Part shown: piece after piece, positions 15,745 to 23,065 of the stretch | Numbering within the stretch: position 1 is the stretch's first letter | Layout: each line of letters begins with the position of its first letter | Assembly (NCBI GenBank): GCA_031288035.1 | Contig: JAITSG010000060.1 | Location: 1-27,744 of the forward strand | Source: Rickettsiales bacterium | GTDB taxonomy: Bacteria > Pseudomonadota > Alphaproteobacteria > Rs-D84 > CACZYB01 | Length of the DNA stretch: 27,744 bases | Direction of reading: 5' to 3' | Translations under genes and position numbers: made by a program | Notes under the pieces: generated by a model | Told to the model about the DNA's origin: nothing | What the model saw: the letters and a program-made list of their open reading frames with translations, nothing else | Database searches by the model: none

Positions 15745-16437
15745 ATGAACGCGCGGGACATGATATCCGAACTCGAATCGAAGGCCGCCGGCAAGGCGTT
15801 TCGCGACTTCTCGGCGCGCATGCTTTGCTGCCGCCTTGGCGGATACGGCGAGGGCGACACCATTATCGGCGTGCGCACGCCGGACATACGCGCGCTGGCG
15901 AGGGAACGCCGCGGCGCCTTGCTTCGCGACATAGAAACGCTCCTGAAGAACAAGACGCACGAGGCGAGGATGCTCGCCCTCCTCATCCTCTCCGCGCGGT
16001 ACGGAGAGGATGCCGTGAAGCTCTACCTGGCGAACACAAGGCACGTAAACAACTGGGACCTGGTGGACGCGAGCGCGCACAAGCTTGTCGGGCGATGGTG
16101 CTTCGAGAGCGACGACTATTCCACCATGCGAAGCCTGGCCGACTCCCCCAACATGTGGGAGCAGAGGATAGCCATGGTCGCGACATGGCACGCCACAAGG
16201 AACGGGAATACGGCCCCGGCAGTGGAATTCGCGGAAAAATTCCTCTCGAGCCCGCACGACATCCTGCACAAGGCCGCGGGATGGATGCTGCGCGAAACGG
16301 GCAAGAAAAACCCGGGCGCACTCCTCGGATTCCTAGACGCTCACGCCGGCGAAGCGCCGCGCACGATGCTGCGCTACGCGATAGAGCGCCTGCCCGCGGC
16401 CAAGAGGCTGGAATACATGCGAATCGGAAAGGCCTAG
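15745..16437 (+). CDS. DNA alkylation repair protein, AlkD-like HEAT-repeat glycosylase
   Basis: 230 residues matching the AlkD family, HEAT-like helical-repeat glycosylases that excise N3- and N7-alkylated bases without base flipping. The diagnostic stretch NNWDLVDASAHKLVGRW contains the WDLVD motif with the catalytic aspartate. The N-terminal GVRTPDIRALARE and the later WEQRIAMVATWHATRNGNT plus HKAAGWMLRETGKKNP are also typical. Length fits the family. The start at 15745 has a poor ribosome site; ATG 15760 is possible but would trim the first helix. It follows the secreted protein by 14 bases. Its pairing with envelope genes probably reflects operon position, not shared function. Confidence 0.88.
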   Translation: MNARDMISELESKAAGKAFRDFSARMLCCRLGGYGEGDTIIGVRTPDIRALARERRGALLRDIETLLKNKTHEARMLALLILSARYGEDAVKLYLANTRHVNNWDLVDASAHKLVGRWCFESDDYSTMRSLADSPNMWEQRIAMVATWHATRNGNTAPAVEFAEKFLSSPHDILHKAAGWMLRETGKKNPGALLGFLDAHAGEAPRTMLRYAIERLPAAKRLEYMRIGKA

Positions 16438-16468
16438 GCGGCATATCGGCAACAACGCAACCCCTTGA

Positions 16469-16477
16469 TTATCCACA
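16469..16477 (+). promoter_or_regulatory. Perfect DnaA box upstream of gyrB
   Basis: TTATCCACA matches the consensus TTATNCACA exactly. It lies 33 bases upstream of the gyrB -35 box. Only one is seen, so this is not an origin by itself; DnaA-dependent control of gyrB is possible. Confidence 0.5.
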
Positions 16478-16509
16478 TATTTTCCATGAACTAAAACTCG
16501 CTTTTTTCC

Positions 16510-16538
16510 TTGCTTTCAAACGGCGTTTTTGCTAGTAT
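16510..16538 (+). promoter_or_regulatory. Promoter of gyrB
   Basis: TTGCTT (16510-16515), a 17-base spacer and TAGTAT (16533-16538). Transcription would begin near 16545, about 20 bases before the ATG, with AAGGAG (16555-16560) five bases upstream of the start. Confidence 0.7.
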
Positions 16539-16565
16539 CTGAACATAAAAAGCGAAGGAGAAAAA

Positions 16566-18989
16566 ATGGCCGAAAAAAGCATAGAAGAACTCAAAAAAGC
16601 CGAGGCCGCGTACTCGGCCGACAGCATAAAATACCTAAAGGGGCTCGACGCGGTCAGGAAGCGCCCCGGCATGTACATAGGAGACACGGACGACGGCACC
16701 GGGCTTCACCACATGGTGTACGAGGTGGTGGACAACGCGATAGACGAGGCCCTGGCTGGATGGGCCGACCTGGTCACCGTATCCATAAACGCCGACGGAT
16801 CGGTCACGGTCACGGACAACGGACGCGGAATCCCGGTCGGCATAAACAAGGAAACCGGACGTTCGGCGGCAGAGCTCATCATGACGGAGCTGCACGCCGG
16901 AGGCAAGTTCGACCAGAACAGCTATAAGGTTTCCGGCGGACTGCACGGCGTGGGCGTGTCGGTCGTCAACGCGCTTTCGAGCTGGCTGGAGCTCCGCATA
17001 TGGCGCGAGGGGCACGAGTATTTCATGAAGTTCGAAAACGGCGCGGTGGCGGAGGACCTCAAGCAGGTAAAGGAAGTGGGAGAGGGGCGCACGGGAACCG
17101 AGGTCACGTTCATGCCCTCCCCGGCCACGTTCACGACGACCGAGTTCGACTTCGACACCATAGAAACGAGGCTAAGGGAGCTCGCCTTCCTCAATTCCGG
17201 CGTGCGCATAACGCTTACCGACAAACGCGCCGAGGACAAGGTTTCCGAATTCCATTTCGACGGCGGCATACTCGAGTTCGTCAAGTTCATGGACAGGTCC
17301 AAAACCCCGCTAGTCCCCGAGCCCGTGTTCTTCGCGGGCGAAAAGGACAAGATAGCCGTGGAGGCCGCGCTCGAGTGGAACGACAGCTACCACGAAAACA
17401 TGCTCCTGTTCACGAACAACATACCACAGCGGGACGGCGGCACGCACCTGGCCGGATTCAGGGCGGCGCTCACCCGCTCGATCAACGCGTATGTGGCGGA
17501 GCGCAACCTTCTCAAGAAAAAAGACATAGAGATCACGAGCGAGGACATGCGCGAGGGCCTTACATGCGTCCTCTCGGTCAAGGCGCCGGACCCGAAGTTC
17601 TCGAGCCAGACCAAGGACAAGCTCGTAAGCTCGGAAGTGCGGCCGGCGGTGGAATCGATCGTAAGCGAGAAGCTCAGCCAGTGGTTCGAGGAGCATCCGG
17701 CCGAGGCCAAGAACATAATCGAAAAGACGGTGGAGGCGGCCACCGCGCGGGAGGCAGCCAGGAAGGCCAGGGAGCTCACCCGCCGCAAGACCGCGCTCGA
17801 CATAACCTCGCTTCCGGGCAAGCTGGCCGACTGCCAGGAACGCGATCCCTCGAAATCCGAGATATTCATAGTCGAGGGAGATTCCGCCGGCGGCAGCGCG
17901 AAGCAGGGGCGCAACCGCGCGACGCAGGCGATACTTCCGCTCAGGGGCAAGATACTCAACGTGGAGCGCGCGCGCTTCGACCGCATAATATCGTCCGAAA
18001 TGATAGGCACGCTCATCACCGCGCTGGGATGCGGCATAGGCGACGAACAGTTCGACATAGACAGGATACGGTACCACAAGGTAATAATCATGACCGACGC
18101 CGACGTGGACGGCGCGCACATACGCACGCTCCTACTCACCTTCTTCTACCGCCAAATGCCCGAGATAATAAACAAGGGCTACCTGTACATAGCACAGCCG
18201 CCGCTGTACAAGGTCAAGCGCGGAAGCTCCGAAACGTACATGAAGGACGACGCGGCCCTGGAAAACTATCTCATAGACCTGGTGGCGGACGAGGGCGTGC
18301 TGGAGCTTCCGAACGGAGAAAAGATGGCCGCCAACGACTTCAGAGACCTGATCTCGCGCATACGCAGGCTCGCGAAGCTGGTCGAACCGCTGACCAAGTA
18401 CGTGCCCCTCAAGATAGTCGAAAACGCTGCCCTTGCCGGAATGTTCGCCGAGGGCGCAGACCTGGGTGCGGCGGCGAAAAAGGCGGCGGAGCGCATGGAC
18501 GCCTTTGAAAAACGGAACTTCAAGGGGTGGAAGGCCGAACCGGCCGACGGCGGAGTGCGCTTCAGCAGGACGCTCAGAGGCGTGGCCGAGGAATACCTGC
18601 TCCGCGCACAGGAAATAGAATCGCCCGAGGCGAGGAGGGCCGACGAATGCCTCCGCGACCTCAGGAACGTGTTCTCTGGCCGCGTGTCCCTCACGCTAAA
18701 AGATAAGACGTTCGACGTAAGCCAGCCGGTCGAAATGCTCAACAAGATATTCGACATAGGCAAGCAAGGACTCGCCATAAGCCGGTACAAGGGACTTGGC
18801 GAAATGAACGCGGAGCAGCTGTGGGAAACCACCATGGACCCGAACGCCCGCAACCTCCTGCAGGTGAAGACCGACTCCAACTCGGCAGAGGCGGACGAAG
18901 TGTTCTCGATGCTTATGGGCGACATAGTGGAGCCTAGGCGCGACTTCATACAGGCCAACGCCCTAAACGTCGCGAACCTGGACATATAA
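16566..18989 (+). CDS. gyrB: DNA gyrase subunit B
   Basis: 807-residue ATPase subunit of DNA gyrase, which with GyrA introduces negative supercoils. The GHKL ATPase motifs are EVVDNAIDEALAG (Asn57 region), DNGRGIPVG and GLHGVGVSVVNAL. The transducer QTK-type loop is SSQTKDKL, and the TOPRIM domain has EGDSAGGSAKQGRNR (near 437) and TDADVDGAHIRTLLL (near 510). The C-terminal tail QLWETTMDPNARNLLQV is standard. Length is usual for gyrases of the E. coli type, which carry an insert in the C-terminal half. The start is supported by AAGGAG and by the promoter. A DnaA box lies upstream. The usual recF neighbour is absent; an AlkD-like gene precedes instead. Confidence 0.98.
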   Translation: MAEKSIEELKKAEAAYSADSIKYLKGLDAVRKRPGMYIGDTDDGTGLHHMVYEVVDNAIDEALAGWADLVTVSINADGSVTVTDNGRGIPVGINKETGRSAAELIMTELHAGGKFDQNSYKVSGGLHGVGVSVVNALSSWLELRIWREGHEYFMKFENGAVAEDLKQVKEVGEGRTGTEVTFMPSPATFTTTEFDFDTIETRLRELAFLNSGVRITLTDKRAEDKVSEFHFDGGILEFVKFMDRSKTPLVPEPVFFAGEKDKIAVEAALEWNDSYHENMLLFTNNIPQRDGGTHLAGFRAALTRSINAYVAERNLLKKKDIEITSEDMREGLTCVLSVKAPDPKFSSQTKDKLVSSEVRPAVESIVSEKLSQWFEEHPAEAKNIIEKTVEAATAREAARKARELTRRKTALDITSLPGKLADCQERDPSKSEIFIVEGDSAGGSAKQGRNRATQAILPLRGKILNVERARFDRIISSEMIGTLITALGCGIGDEQFDIDRIRYHKVIIMTDADVDGAHIRTLLLTFFYRQMPEIINKGYLYIAQPPLYKVKRGSSETYMKDDAALENYLIDLVADEGVLELPNGEKMAANDFRDLISRIRRLAKLVEPLTKYVPLKIVENAALAGMFAEGADLGAAAKKAAERMDAFEKRNFKGWKAEPADGGVRFSRTLRGVAEEYLLRAQEIESPEARRADECLRDLRNVFSGRVSLTLKDKTFDVSQPVEMLNKIFDIGKQGLAISRYKGLGEMNAEQLWETTMDPNARNLLQVKTDSNSAEADEVFSMLMGDIVEPRRDFIQANALNVANLDI

Positions 18990-19067
18990 CGACTCAAATC
19001 GAAACGGACAGCCGCCTACGCTCCTTGCTTCGATCCGTCGGGCGGCGCCATCGGCTTCGCGCGCGCG

Positions 19068-19096
19068 AAAAAAAGGCCGCGGAAAACCGCGGCCTT
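19068..19096 (-). terminator. Terminator of the small four-Cys protein genes
   Basis: GGCCGCGG (19075-19082) and CCGCGGCC (19087-19094) form a perfect 8-bp stem with a four-base loop. On the minus strand seven T follow, a strong Rho-independent terminator for the pair at 19121-19639. It may also stop gyrB transcription, though the T run on that side is short. The 18990-19067 gap holds only another imperfect G+C-rich hairpin. Confidence 0.88.
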
Positions 19097-19120
19097 GATA
19101 TCCCTGCAGGAAAGACAAAA

Positions 19121-19363
19121 CTATTTCCTCTTCGTCTTTATCTTGTTCTCCTTTATGCACTTGCCAAGCTCCTTGCCGAGCAGGCCGGGGCACTTTTCGT
19201 TGCATTCGGTAATCTTGTCGTCATGGTCGGCGAACACCACCTCGCAGGAAGTCTCGGGATCCAGCTCTCCCTTCTTTCCGCCGCCTTTCCTCTTAGCGGC
19301 CTCTACGCCGACGGCGAAAACCAATCCAAGCGCGAATACGGCAAATAACGTCTTTTTCATCAT
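19121..19363 (-). CDS. Small secreted four-cysteine protein, copy 1
   Basis: 80 residues, no named family. A signal peptide (KKTLFAVFALGLVFAVGVEA) is followed by a basic Gly/Lys segment. The core has four cysteines in the pattern C-x13-C-x3-C-x10-C (SCEVVF, TECNEKCPGLLGKELGKCI) and the tail is Lys-rich (KENKIKTKRK). The paired cysteines suggest two disulfides in a periplasmic or secreted peptide. Start ambiguity: ATG 19363 or the adjacent ATG 19360, both served by AAGGAG. It is a tandem duplicate of the gene at 19406-19639, with near-identical signal peptide and C-terminal motif. Role unknown; the high positive charge would suit binding to nucleic acid, lipid A or another anion, but that is a guess. 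Confidence 0.8.
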   Translation of the reverse strand: MMKKTLFAVFALGLVFAVGVEAAKRKGGGKKGELDPETSCEVVFADHDDKITECNEKCPGLLGKELGKCIKENKIKTKRK

Positions 19364-19402
19364 AATTCTCCTTTTATTATCCATATCACAAGGGGACAGG
19401 CT

Positions 19403-19422
19403 ATTTTATTTTATTTTATTTT
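19403..19422. repeat. ATTTT simple-sequence repeat, four units
   Basis: Four perfect ATTTT units overlap the stop codon of the gene at 19406-19639. Changes in unit number would alter the last residues and the stop, replacing the tail now ending ENKIK. The other copy lacks the tract and reads on to ENKIKTKRK. Confidence 0.75.
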
Positions 19423-19639
19423 CCCATATGCACTTGCCAAGCTCCTTGCCGAGCAGGCCGGGACATGTTTCATTGCATTTCGCAATCTTGCTTTCAGAAT
19501 TGGGGAATGCGATCTCGCAACCCGCATCGTCGGAGAGCTTAAGCTTTTTGTTGCCCTTGCCGCCCTTTCTGGCAGCCTCGGCTCCGACGGCGAAAACCAA
19601 TCCAAGCGCGAATACGGCAAATAAAATTCTCTTCATCAT
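19406..19639 (-). CDS. Small secreted four-cysteine protein, copy 2
   Basis: 77 residues, paralogue of the neighbouring gene. The signal peptide (KRILFAVFALGLVFAVGAEA) is almost identical, as is the CPGLLGKELGKCI motif. The four cysteines keep the same spacing (GCEIAF, KCNETC, KCI). The middle region has diverged, and the Lys-rich tail is cut short at ENKIK by a stop inside an ATTTT repeat. Two DNA blocks of about 36-38 bases are identical between the copies (19154-19189 with 19427-19462, and 19311-19348 with 19587-19624), showing recent duplication or gene conversion. AAGGAG precedes the start, and this copy is nearest the shared promoter. Confidence 0.8.
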   Translation of the reverse strand: MMKRILFAVFALGLVFAVGAEAARKGGKGNKKLKLSDDAGCEIAFPNSESKIAKCNETCPGLLGKELGKCIWENKIK

Positions 19640-19698
19640 AGTCTCCTTTTGGTTGTCTGTTTCAACGATCATATCGTGCATCGTGCGTACTTTTTATA

Positions 19699-19727
19699 AT
19701 TGTAACATAGGCTCGTATTTTATGCAA
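19699..19727 (-). promoter_or_regulatory. Promoter of the small four-Cys protein genes
   Basis: On the minus strand TTGCAT (complement of 19722-19727), a 17-base spacer and TACAAT (complement of 19699-19704). Transcription would start near 19692, about 53 bases before the first small gene. It lies in the AT-rich gap after the lolD stop. Confidence 0.72.
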
Positions 19728-19759
19728 ATGATTTTTTTGTCAGAAAACCAAAAGCAAAA

Positions 19760-20506
19760 TCACCCGAAAGAATCCAGCATCTTCCTCCCCACCGGCGAGG
19801 ACTTCAGCGCTTTTAGGCCGTCCGCGGAGCCCATGTCGGAGAGCTTTCCGTCCAAAAGCGCCACGCGGCGGTGCATCTTTCGGGCCAGCAACGGATTGTG
19901 CGTCGCGACCAGGGCCGCAGTGCCGGACCGGGCGACCAGCCCCAAAAGAATCGAGAATACCTCCTCCGAATTGTACGGATCAAGGTTCCCCGTGGGCTCG
20001 TCCGCCAGGATGAGCCTCGGCCGCCGCACGAACGCGCGGGCTATGGCCACGCGCTGGGCCTCTCCCCCGGAAAGCTCGGCCAGGCGGTGGCCAAGACGGC
20101 CGCCCAGCCCGAGGCTCTCTAGCTCGGCCGCGGCGGACTCCATCGCGTCCAAGCGCCCGGCCCCGGCTATCATGCACGAAATGGCCACGTTCTCGAGCGC
20201 CGTGAAATCCGGGAACAGGTTGTGGGACTGGTACACGAAACCAAGAGAGGCCGCCCTCATCTTGGTCCTGGCATAATCGGACAGGCGGGACGCATCCGAG
20301 CCGAGTATCGAAACGGAGCCGGAATCGGCCCTGTCCAACAGACCCGCGACATACAGGAGCGTAGACTTCCCGGAACCCGAAGGGCCGACCAGCGCGACTA
20401 TCTCGCCGGCCTTCAGCTCCAAGGACGCGCCCTTGAGTATGGAAATCCTCGACTTGCCAGAGCCGTAGGATTTCCGCACGTTCCCGAGCGACAGCACGCT
20501 ACTCAT
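19760..20506 (-). CDS. lolD: Lipoprotein-releasing ABC transporter ATP-binding protein LolD
   Basis: 248-residue ABC ATPase. LolD powers LolC/E, which extracts lipoproteins from the inner membrane and passes them to LolA. Motifs are Walker A GPSGSGKST, Q-loop YQSHNLFPDFTALENV, signature LSGGEAQRVAIARA, Walker B LILADEPTGNLD and the H-loop ATHNPLLA. The start overlaps the end of the permease gene by 8 bases (ATGAGTAG), so the two are coupled. The family (MacB/LolD) cannot be split by sequence alone; the LolC/E-type neighbour decides. It is the last gene of the putative six-gene operon, and a lipoprotein gene lies two genes upstream. Confidence 0.93.
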   Translation of the reverse strand: MSSVLSLGNVRKSYGSGKSRISILKGASLELKAGEIVALVGPSGSGKSTLLYVAGLLDRADSGSVSILGSDASRLSDYARTKMRAASLGFVYQSHNLFPDFTALENVAISCMIAGAGRLDAMESAAAELESLGLGGRLGHRLAELSGGEAQRVAIARAFVRRPRLILADEPTGNLDPYNSEEVFSILLGLVARSGTAALVATHNPLLARKMHRRVALLDGKLSDMGSADGLKALKSSPVGRKMLDSFG

Positions 20507-21752
20507 ACCTCAGTACCTCCACCGGCTCCTGGCGAGCGGCGCGCAGGCTAGGATAAATCGTCGCGAGGAAGGCTATCAGCATGCTCATGGCAACGACCAT
20601 CGAGACCTCGAACGAATCGATGGAGCTGGGCAGTTCCGAGAGAAAATACACGTCGTCCGGGAAAAGCTTGGCCCCGGTCACGAACTGCAATATCTTGCGC
20701 ACATATTCGATGTTCAGGCTTACCGCCACGCCCAACAAGGCGCCCAGCACCGTGCCCAAAACGCCGATTATCGAGCCGGCCAGGAAGAATATGCGCATGA
20801 CCGAGGCCTTCGTCGCACCCAGTGTGCGGAAGACCGCTATGTCCCTGGCCTTGTCCTTCACCAGCATGACCAGAGAGGATATTATGTTGAAGCTCGCCAC
20901 CAGGATTATCAGCGTCAGGATAAGGAACATCACGTTGCGCTCGACCGAAAGCGCGGACACGAACGACGAGTTCTGCTCCAGCCACGTATAGAGCCTGTGC
21001 CCGCGGAGGATTCCAGCAGATAACCTTTCGGCGACGGCGCCGGCCCCGTCCGGATCGTTCAGGAATATCTCTATGTGCGACGCGCGCCCCTCCATGTTCG
21101 CGAACAGCTGCGCGGAGGGAAGATCCATGAAGATAAAATTCGCGTCGTATACGGACATGCCGGTCTTGAACGCCGCACCCACGCCGTACGAGCTCGTCCT
21201 CGGAACCGTGCCGAACGCGGTGACGTTCCCGCGGGCCGTGGTGAGCGACACGTCGCCGCCCAAACCTACGCCCAGGGAATTCGCGAGCTTGTATCCGACC
21301 AACACCTCTCCCCTGCCGACGTCCCCAAGCCGGCGCCCGTCCAGGAGGCCGCCGACCAGCGGCTTCAAAAGTGCCATGTCGCGCATGTCCATCGCGCGCA
21401 GTATGACGCCGGCGGAGGCGCCCTCGCTCGCCACCATGACCTGGGATTCGACCATGGGCACGGGCCTGAACGGAATCTCGCCCCTCAGCTCGTCCGCTAT
21501 CCTGTCCGCGAGCCGCGAATAATCGCCTATGCTCTGGCGCCCGTGCTCCGGCATGACCACGACATGGCCGTTCATGCCCATTATGCTCTCGAGCATCTTC
21601 TCGCGGAAGCCGTTCATGACGCTCATCACCACTATAAGGACGGCCACGCCCAGCATTATGCCGATGAGCGACAGCCACGTTATCACGGAAATAAACCCGT
21701 CCTTGCGCTTGGCGCGAAGATACCGGACCGCGACCATGAGCTCGAACGTCAT
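20499..21752 (-). CDS. Lipoprotein-releasing permease, LolC/LolE family
   Basis: 417-residue FtsX-type permease: N-terminal TM helix in RYLRAKRKDGFISVITWLSLIGIMLGVAVLI, a periplasmic domain of about 230 residues, then three C-terminal TM helices (FLILTLIILVASFNIISSLV, the SIIGVLGTVLGALLGVAVSL stretch and the VVAMSMLIAFLATIYPSL stretch). The ending PSLRAARQEPVEVLRYE and the segment VKDKARDIAVFRTLGATKAS are hallmarks of LolC/LolE. Only one permease gene is present, as in bacteria with a single LolF-like homodimeric permease, so I give no C or E symbol. The start overlaps the stop of the upstream secretin-like lipoprotein gene as ATGA, indicating coupled translation. Confidence 0.93.
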   Translation of the reverse strand: MTFELMVAVRYLRAKRKDGFISVITWLSLIGIMLGVAVLIVVMSVMNGFREKMLESIMGMNGHVVVMPEHGRQSIGDYSRLADRIADELRGEIPFRPVPMVESQVMVASEGASAGVILRAMDMRDMALLKPLVGGLLDGRRLGDVGRGEVLVGYKLANSLGVGLGGDVSLTTARGNVTAFGTVPRTSSYGVGAAFKTGMSVYDANFIFMDLPSAQLFANMEGRASHIEIFLNDPDGAGAVAERLSAGILRGHRLYTWLEQNSSFVSALSVERNVMFLILTLIILVASFNIISSLVMLVKDKARDIAVFRTLGATKASVMRIFFLAGSIIGVLGTVLGALLGVAVSLNIEYVRKILQFVTGAKLFPDDVYFLSELPSSIDSFEVSMVVAMSMLIAFLATIYPSLRAARQEPVEVLRYE

Positions 21753-23056
21753 TTCCCGGGCCCCGCGGGCTTTTTCATTTCGGGCAGGGGCTTCACGATG
21801 CTGATGATGCGCGGCGAAATCAGCACCACCAGCTCGGAATTAGGCGGTATGGGCGTAGAATCTCCCGCGGCGAAATACTGCGTCGGAATGCCTACTATCA
21901 GGAAATTGTCGCCAAGGCGGCTCGGCACGGAATACTGCGATATCTGGCCCTCGCTCGTCTTCAAGACTATCGTGGTGTCGAGCTTGCCCACGCTCTTCGC
22001 CTGCGGCGCGAAGCGGGCCTCGGATAGCACCTGCAGGTCGGTTTCCAGCCTCGGCTCGCGGCTGCAGCGGCCTATGTCGAACCGGCCCTGCCACCGCTCC
22101 GGTATCACGTACTTGCCGGTCGAGATAAGCTCCACGTCCGCGCGGGACTTGAAAAACTCGGCCAGGCTGGAACGGTTGAAATTGGCCCCCACCACGAACA
22201 GGCGGCCGATTATCCCCCTCTTGACCAGGCGCACCGAACGGCGGTTGAACGCGTCTATAACGGCCATCCACTCCACGGCGGCGCCCTTCTCCTTCGGACG
22301 GATGCGGTACACGTCTATGTCATAGGCCATCAGGTACTTCTCGCGCGCGAACTTGTTTATTATCCCGCGCACCTTGCCCTCGGTTATTATGTCGCCCTGG
22401 AATATCAGCACGCGATCCTCCCAGTCTATGACTATGTCGTCCACGTCCGCGCCCCTCAAGGCGTCCTCCGCGGCGATAAGAACCTCGTCCGACAGGGGTA
22501 CGTGCAGGTTCCACTTCGCATGGCGGCGAAGCGTTACGGTCCGCGTGCGGTCGTCGTACGAATAGTACACGTCGGCGGAGGCGGTTATAAGGTCTATGAC
22601 GCTCGAAAGCCTGCCGCCCAGGCCGCTCATCGAAATCTTCTTGGTGAAGCGGTCGCGGGAATCTACCTCTATCTCGGTGTTCTTCAAAAGGCTCCCCAGC
22701 ACGCCGTCGACAGTCTTTTCCTTGAAGCTCAAGTCCTCGACCGTTATGTCGGGAAGGGGGTCTCCCTTGTCCACACGTTCAAAATAAAAACGCTCCGCGT
22801 CGAACGGCTGGGCGCTGATTATGCTCTGGCTGTCCCAGTCGACCTTGCACCTTAGCGGCGTCTCGAGGTTGAAGAACTCGACGTTCTCAAGCGTTCGGGA
22901 AACCTTGCGCTCGTATACAGGAACCCCGGCGAAGCTCGCGACAGGCCTCTGCTCCACGGCATCTGGCGCGGGCACAACCGCCGGCATGGGCGGAACGCCG
23001 CCCATAAACTCTTCGCATGCGGCAAGCAGGAACAGCAATGGAAGAAACCTTCTCAC
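21749..23056 (-). CDS. Secretin-like outer-membrane lipoprotein
   Basis: 435 residues. The N-terminus MRRFLPLLFLLAAC has a lipobox with Cys14, so this should be a lipoprotein. The middle (about 130-235) reads like secretin N-domains, with short alternating helix and strand units (GLGGRLSSVIDLITASADVY, then VTLRRHAKWNLHVP). The C-terminal part resembles the secretin homology region, ending NSELVVLISPRIISIV. That matches the ELVVLxTPRI ending typical of GspD, PilQ and PilN. The usual VPLLGDIPLLG element is degenerate (VPSRLGDNFLIVGIP). It may be a diverged type IVb pilus PilN-like secretin or a pseudo-secretin. It ends in an ATGA overlap with the Lol permease, and no other pilus or type II secretion genes are in the window. 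Confidence 0.7.
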   Translation of the reverse strand: MRRFLPLLFLLAACEEFMGGVPPMPAVVPAPDAVEQRPVASFAGVPVYERKVSRTLENVEFFNLETPLRCKVDWDSQSIISAQPFDAERFYFERVDKGDPLPDITVEDLSFKEKTVDGVLGSLLKNTEIEVDSRDRFTKKISMSGLGGRLSSVIDLITASADVYYSYDDRTRTVTLRRHAKWNLHVPLSDEVLIAAEDALRGADVDDIVIDWEDRVLIFQGDIITEGKVRGIINKFAREKYLMAYDIDVYRIRPKEKGAAVEWMAVIDAFNRRSVRLVKRGIIGRLFVVGANFNRSSLAEFFKSRADVELISTGKYVIPERWQGRFDIGRCSREPRLETDLQVLSEARFAPQAKSVGKLDTTIVLKTSEGQISQYSVPSRLGDNFLIVGIPTQYFAAGDSTPIPPNSELVVLISPRIISIVKPLPEMKKPAGPGK

Positions 23057-23065
23057 GGCCCAATC

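Noticed and set aside
16441..16565. Replication origin next to gyrB
   Set aside because: Only a single DnaA box is visible, with no cluster, no AT-rich unwinding repeats and no dnaA, dnaN or parAB genes.
20548..21678. A 376-codon minus-strand frame inside the Lol permease gene
   Set aside because: It is an out-of-frame shadow with Arg/His/Gly-rich sequence; the permease frame has clear family motifs.
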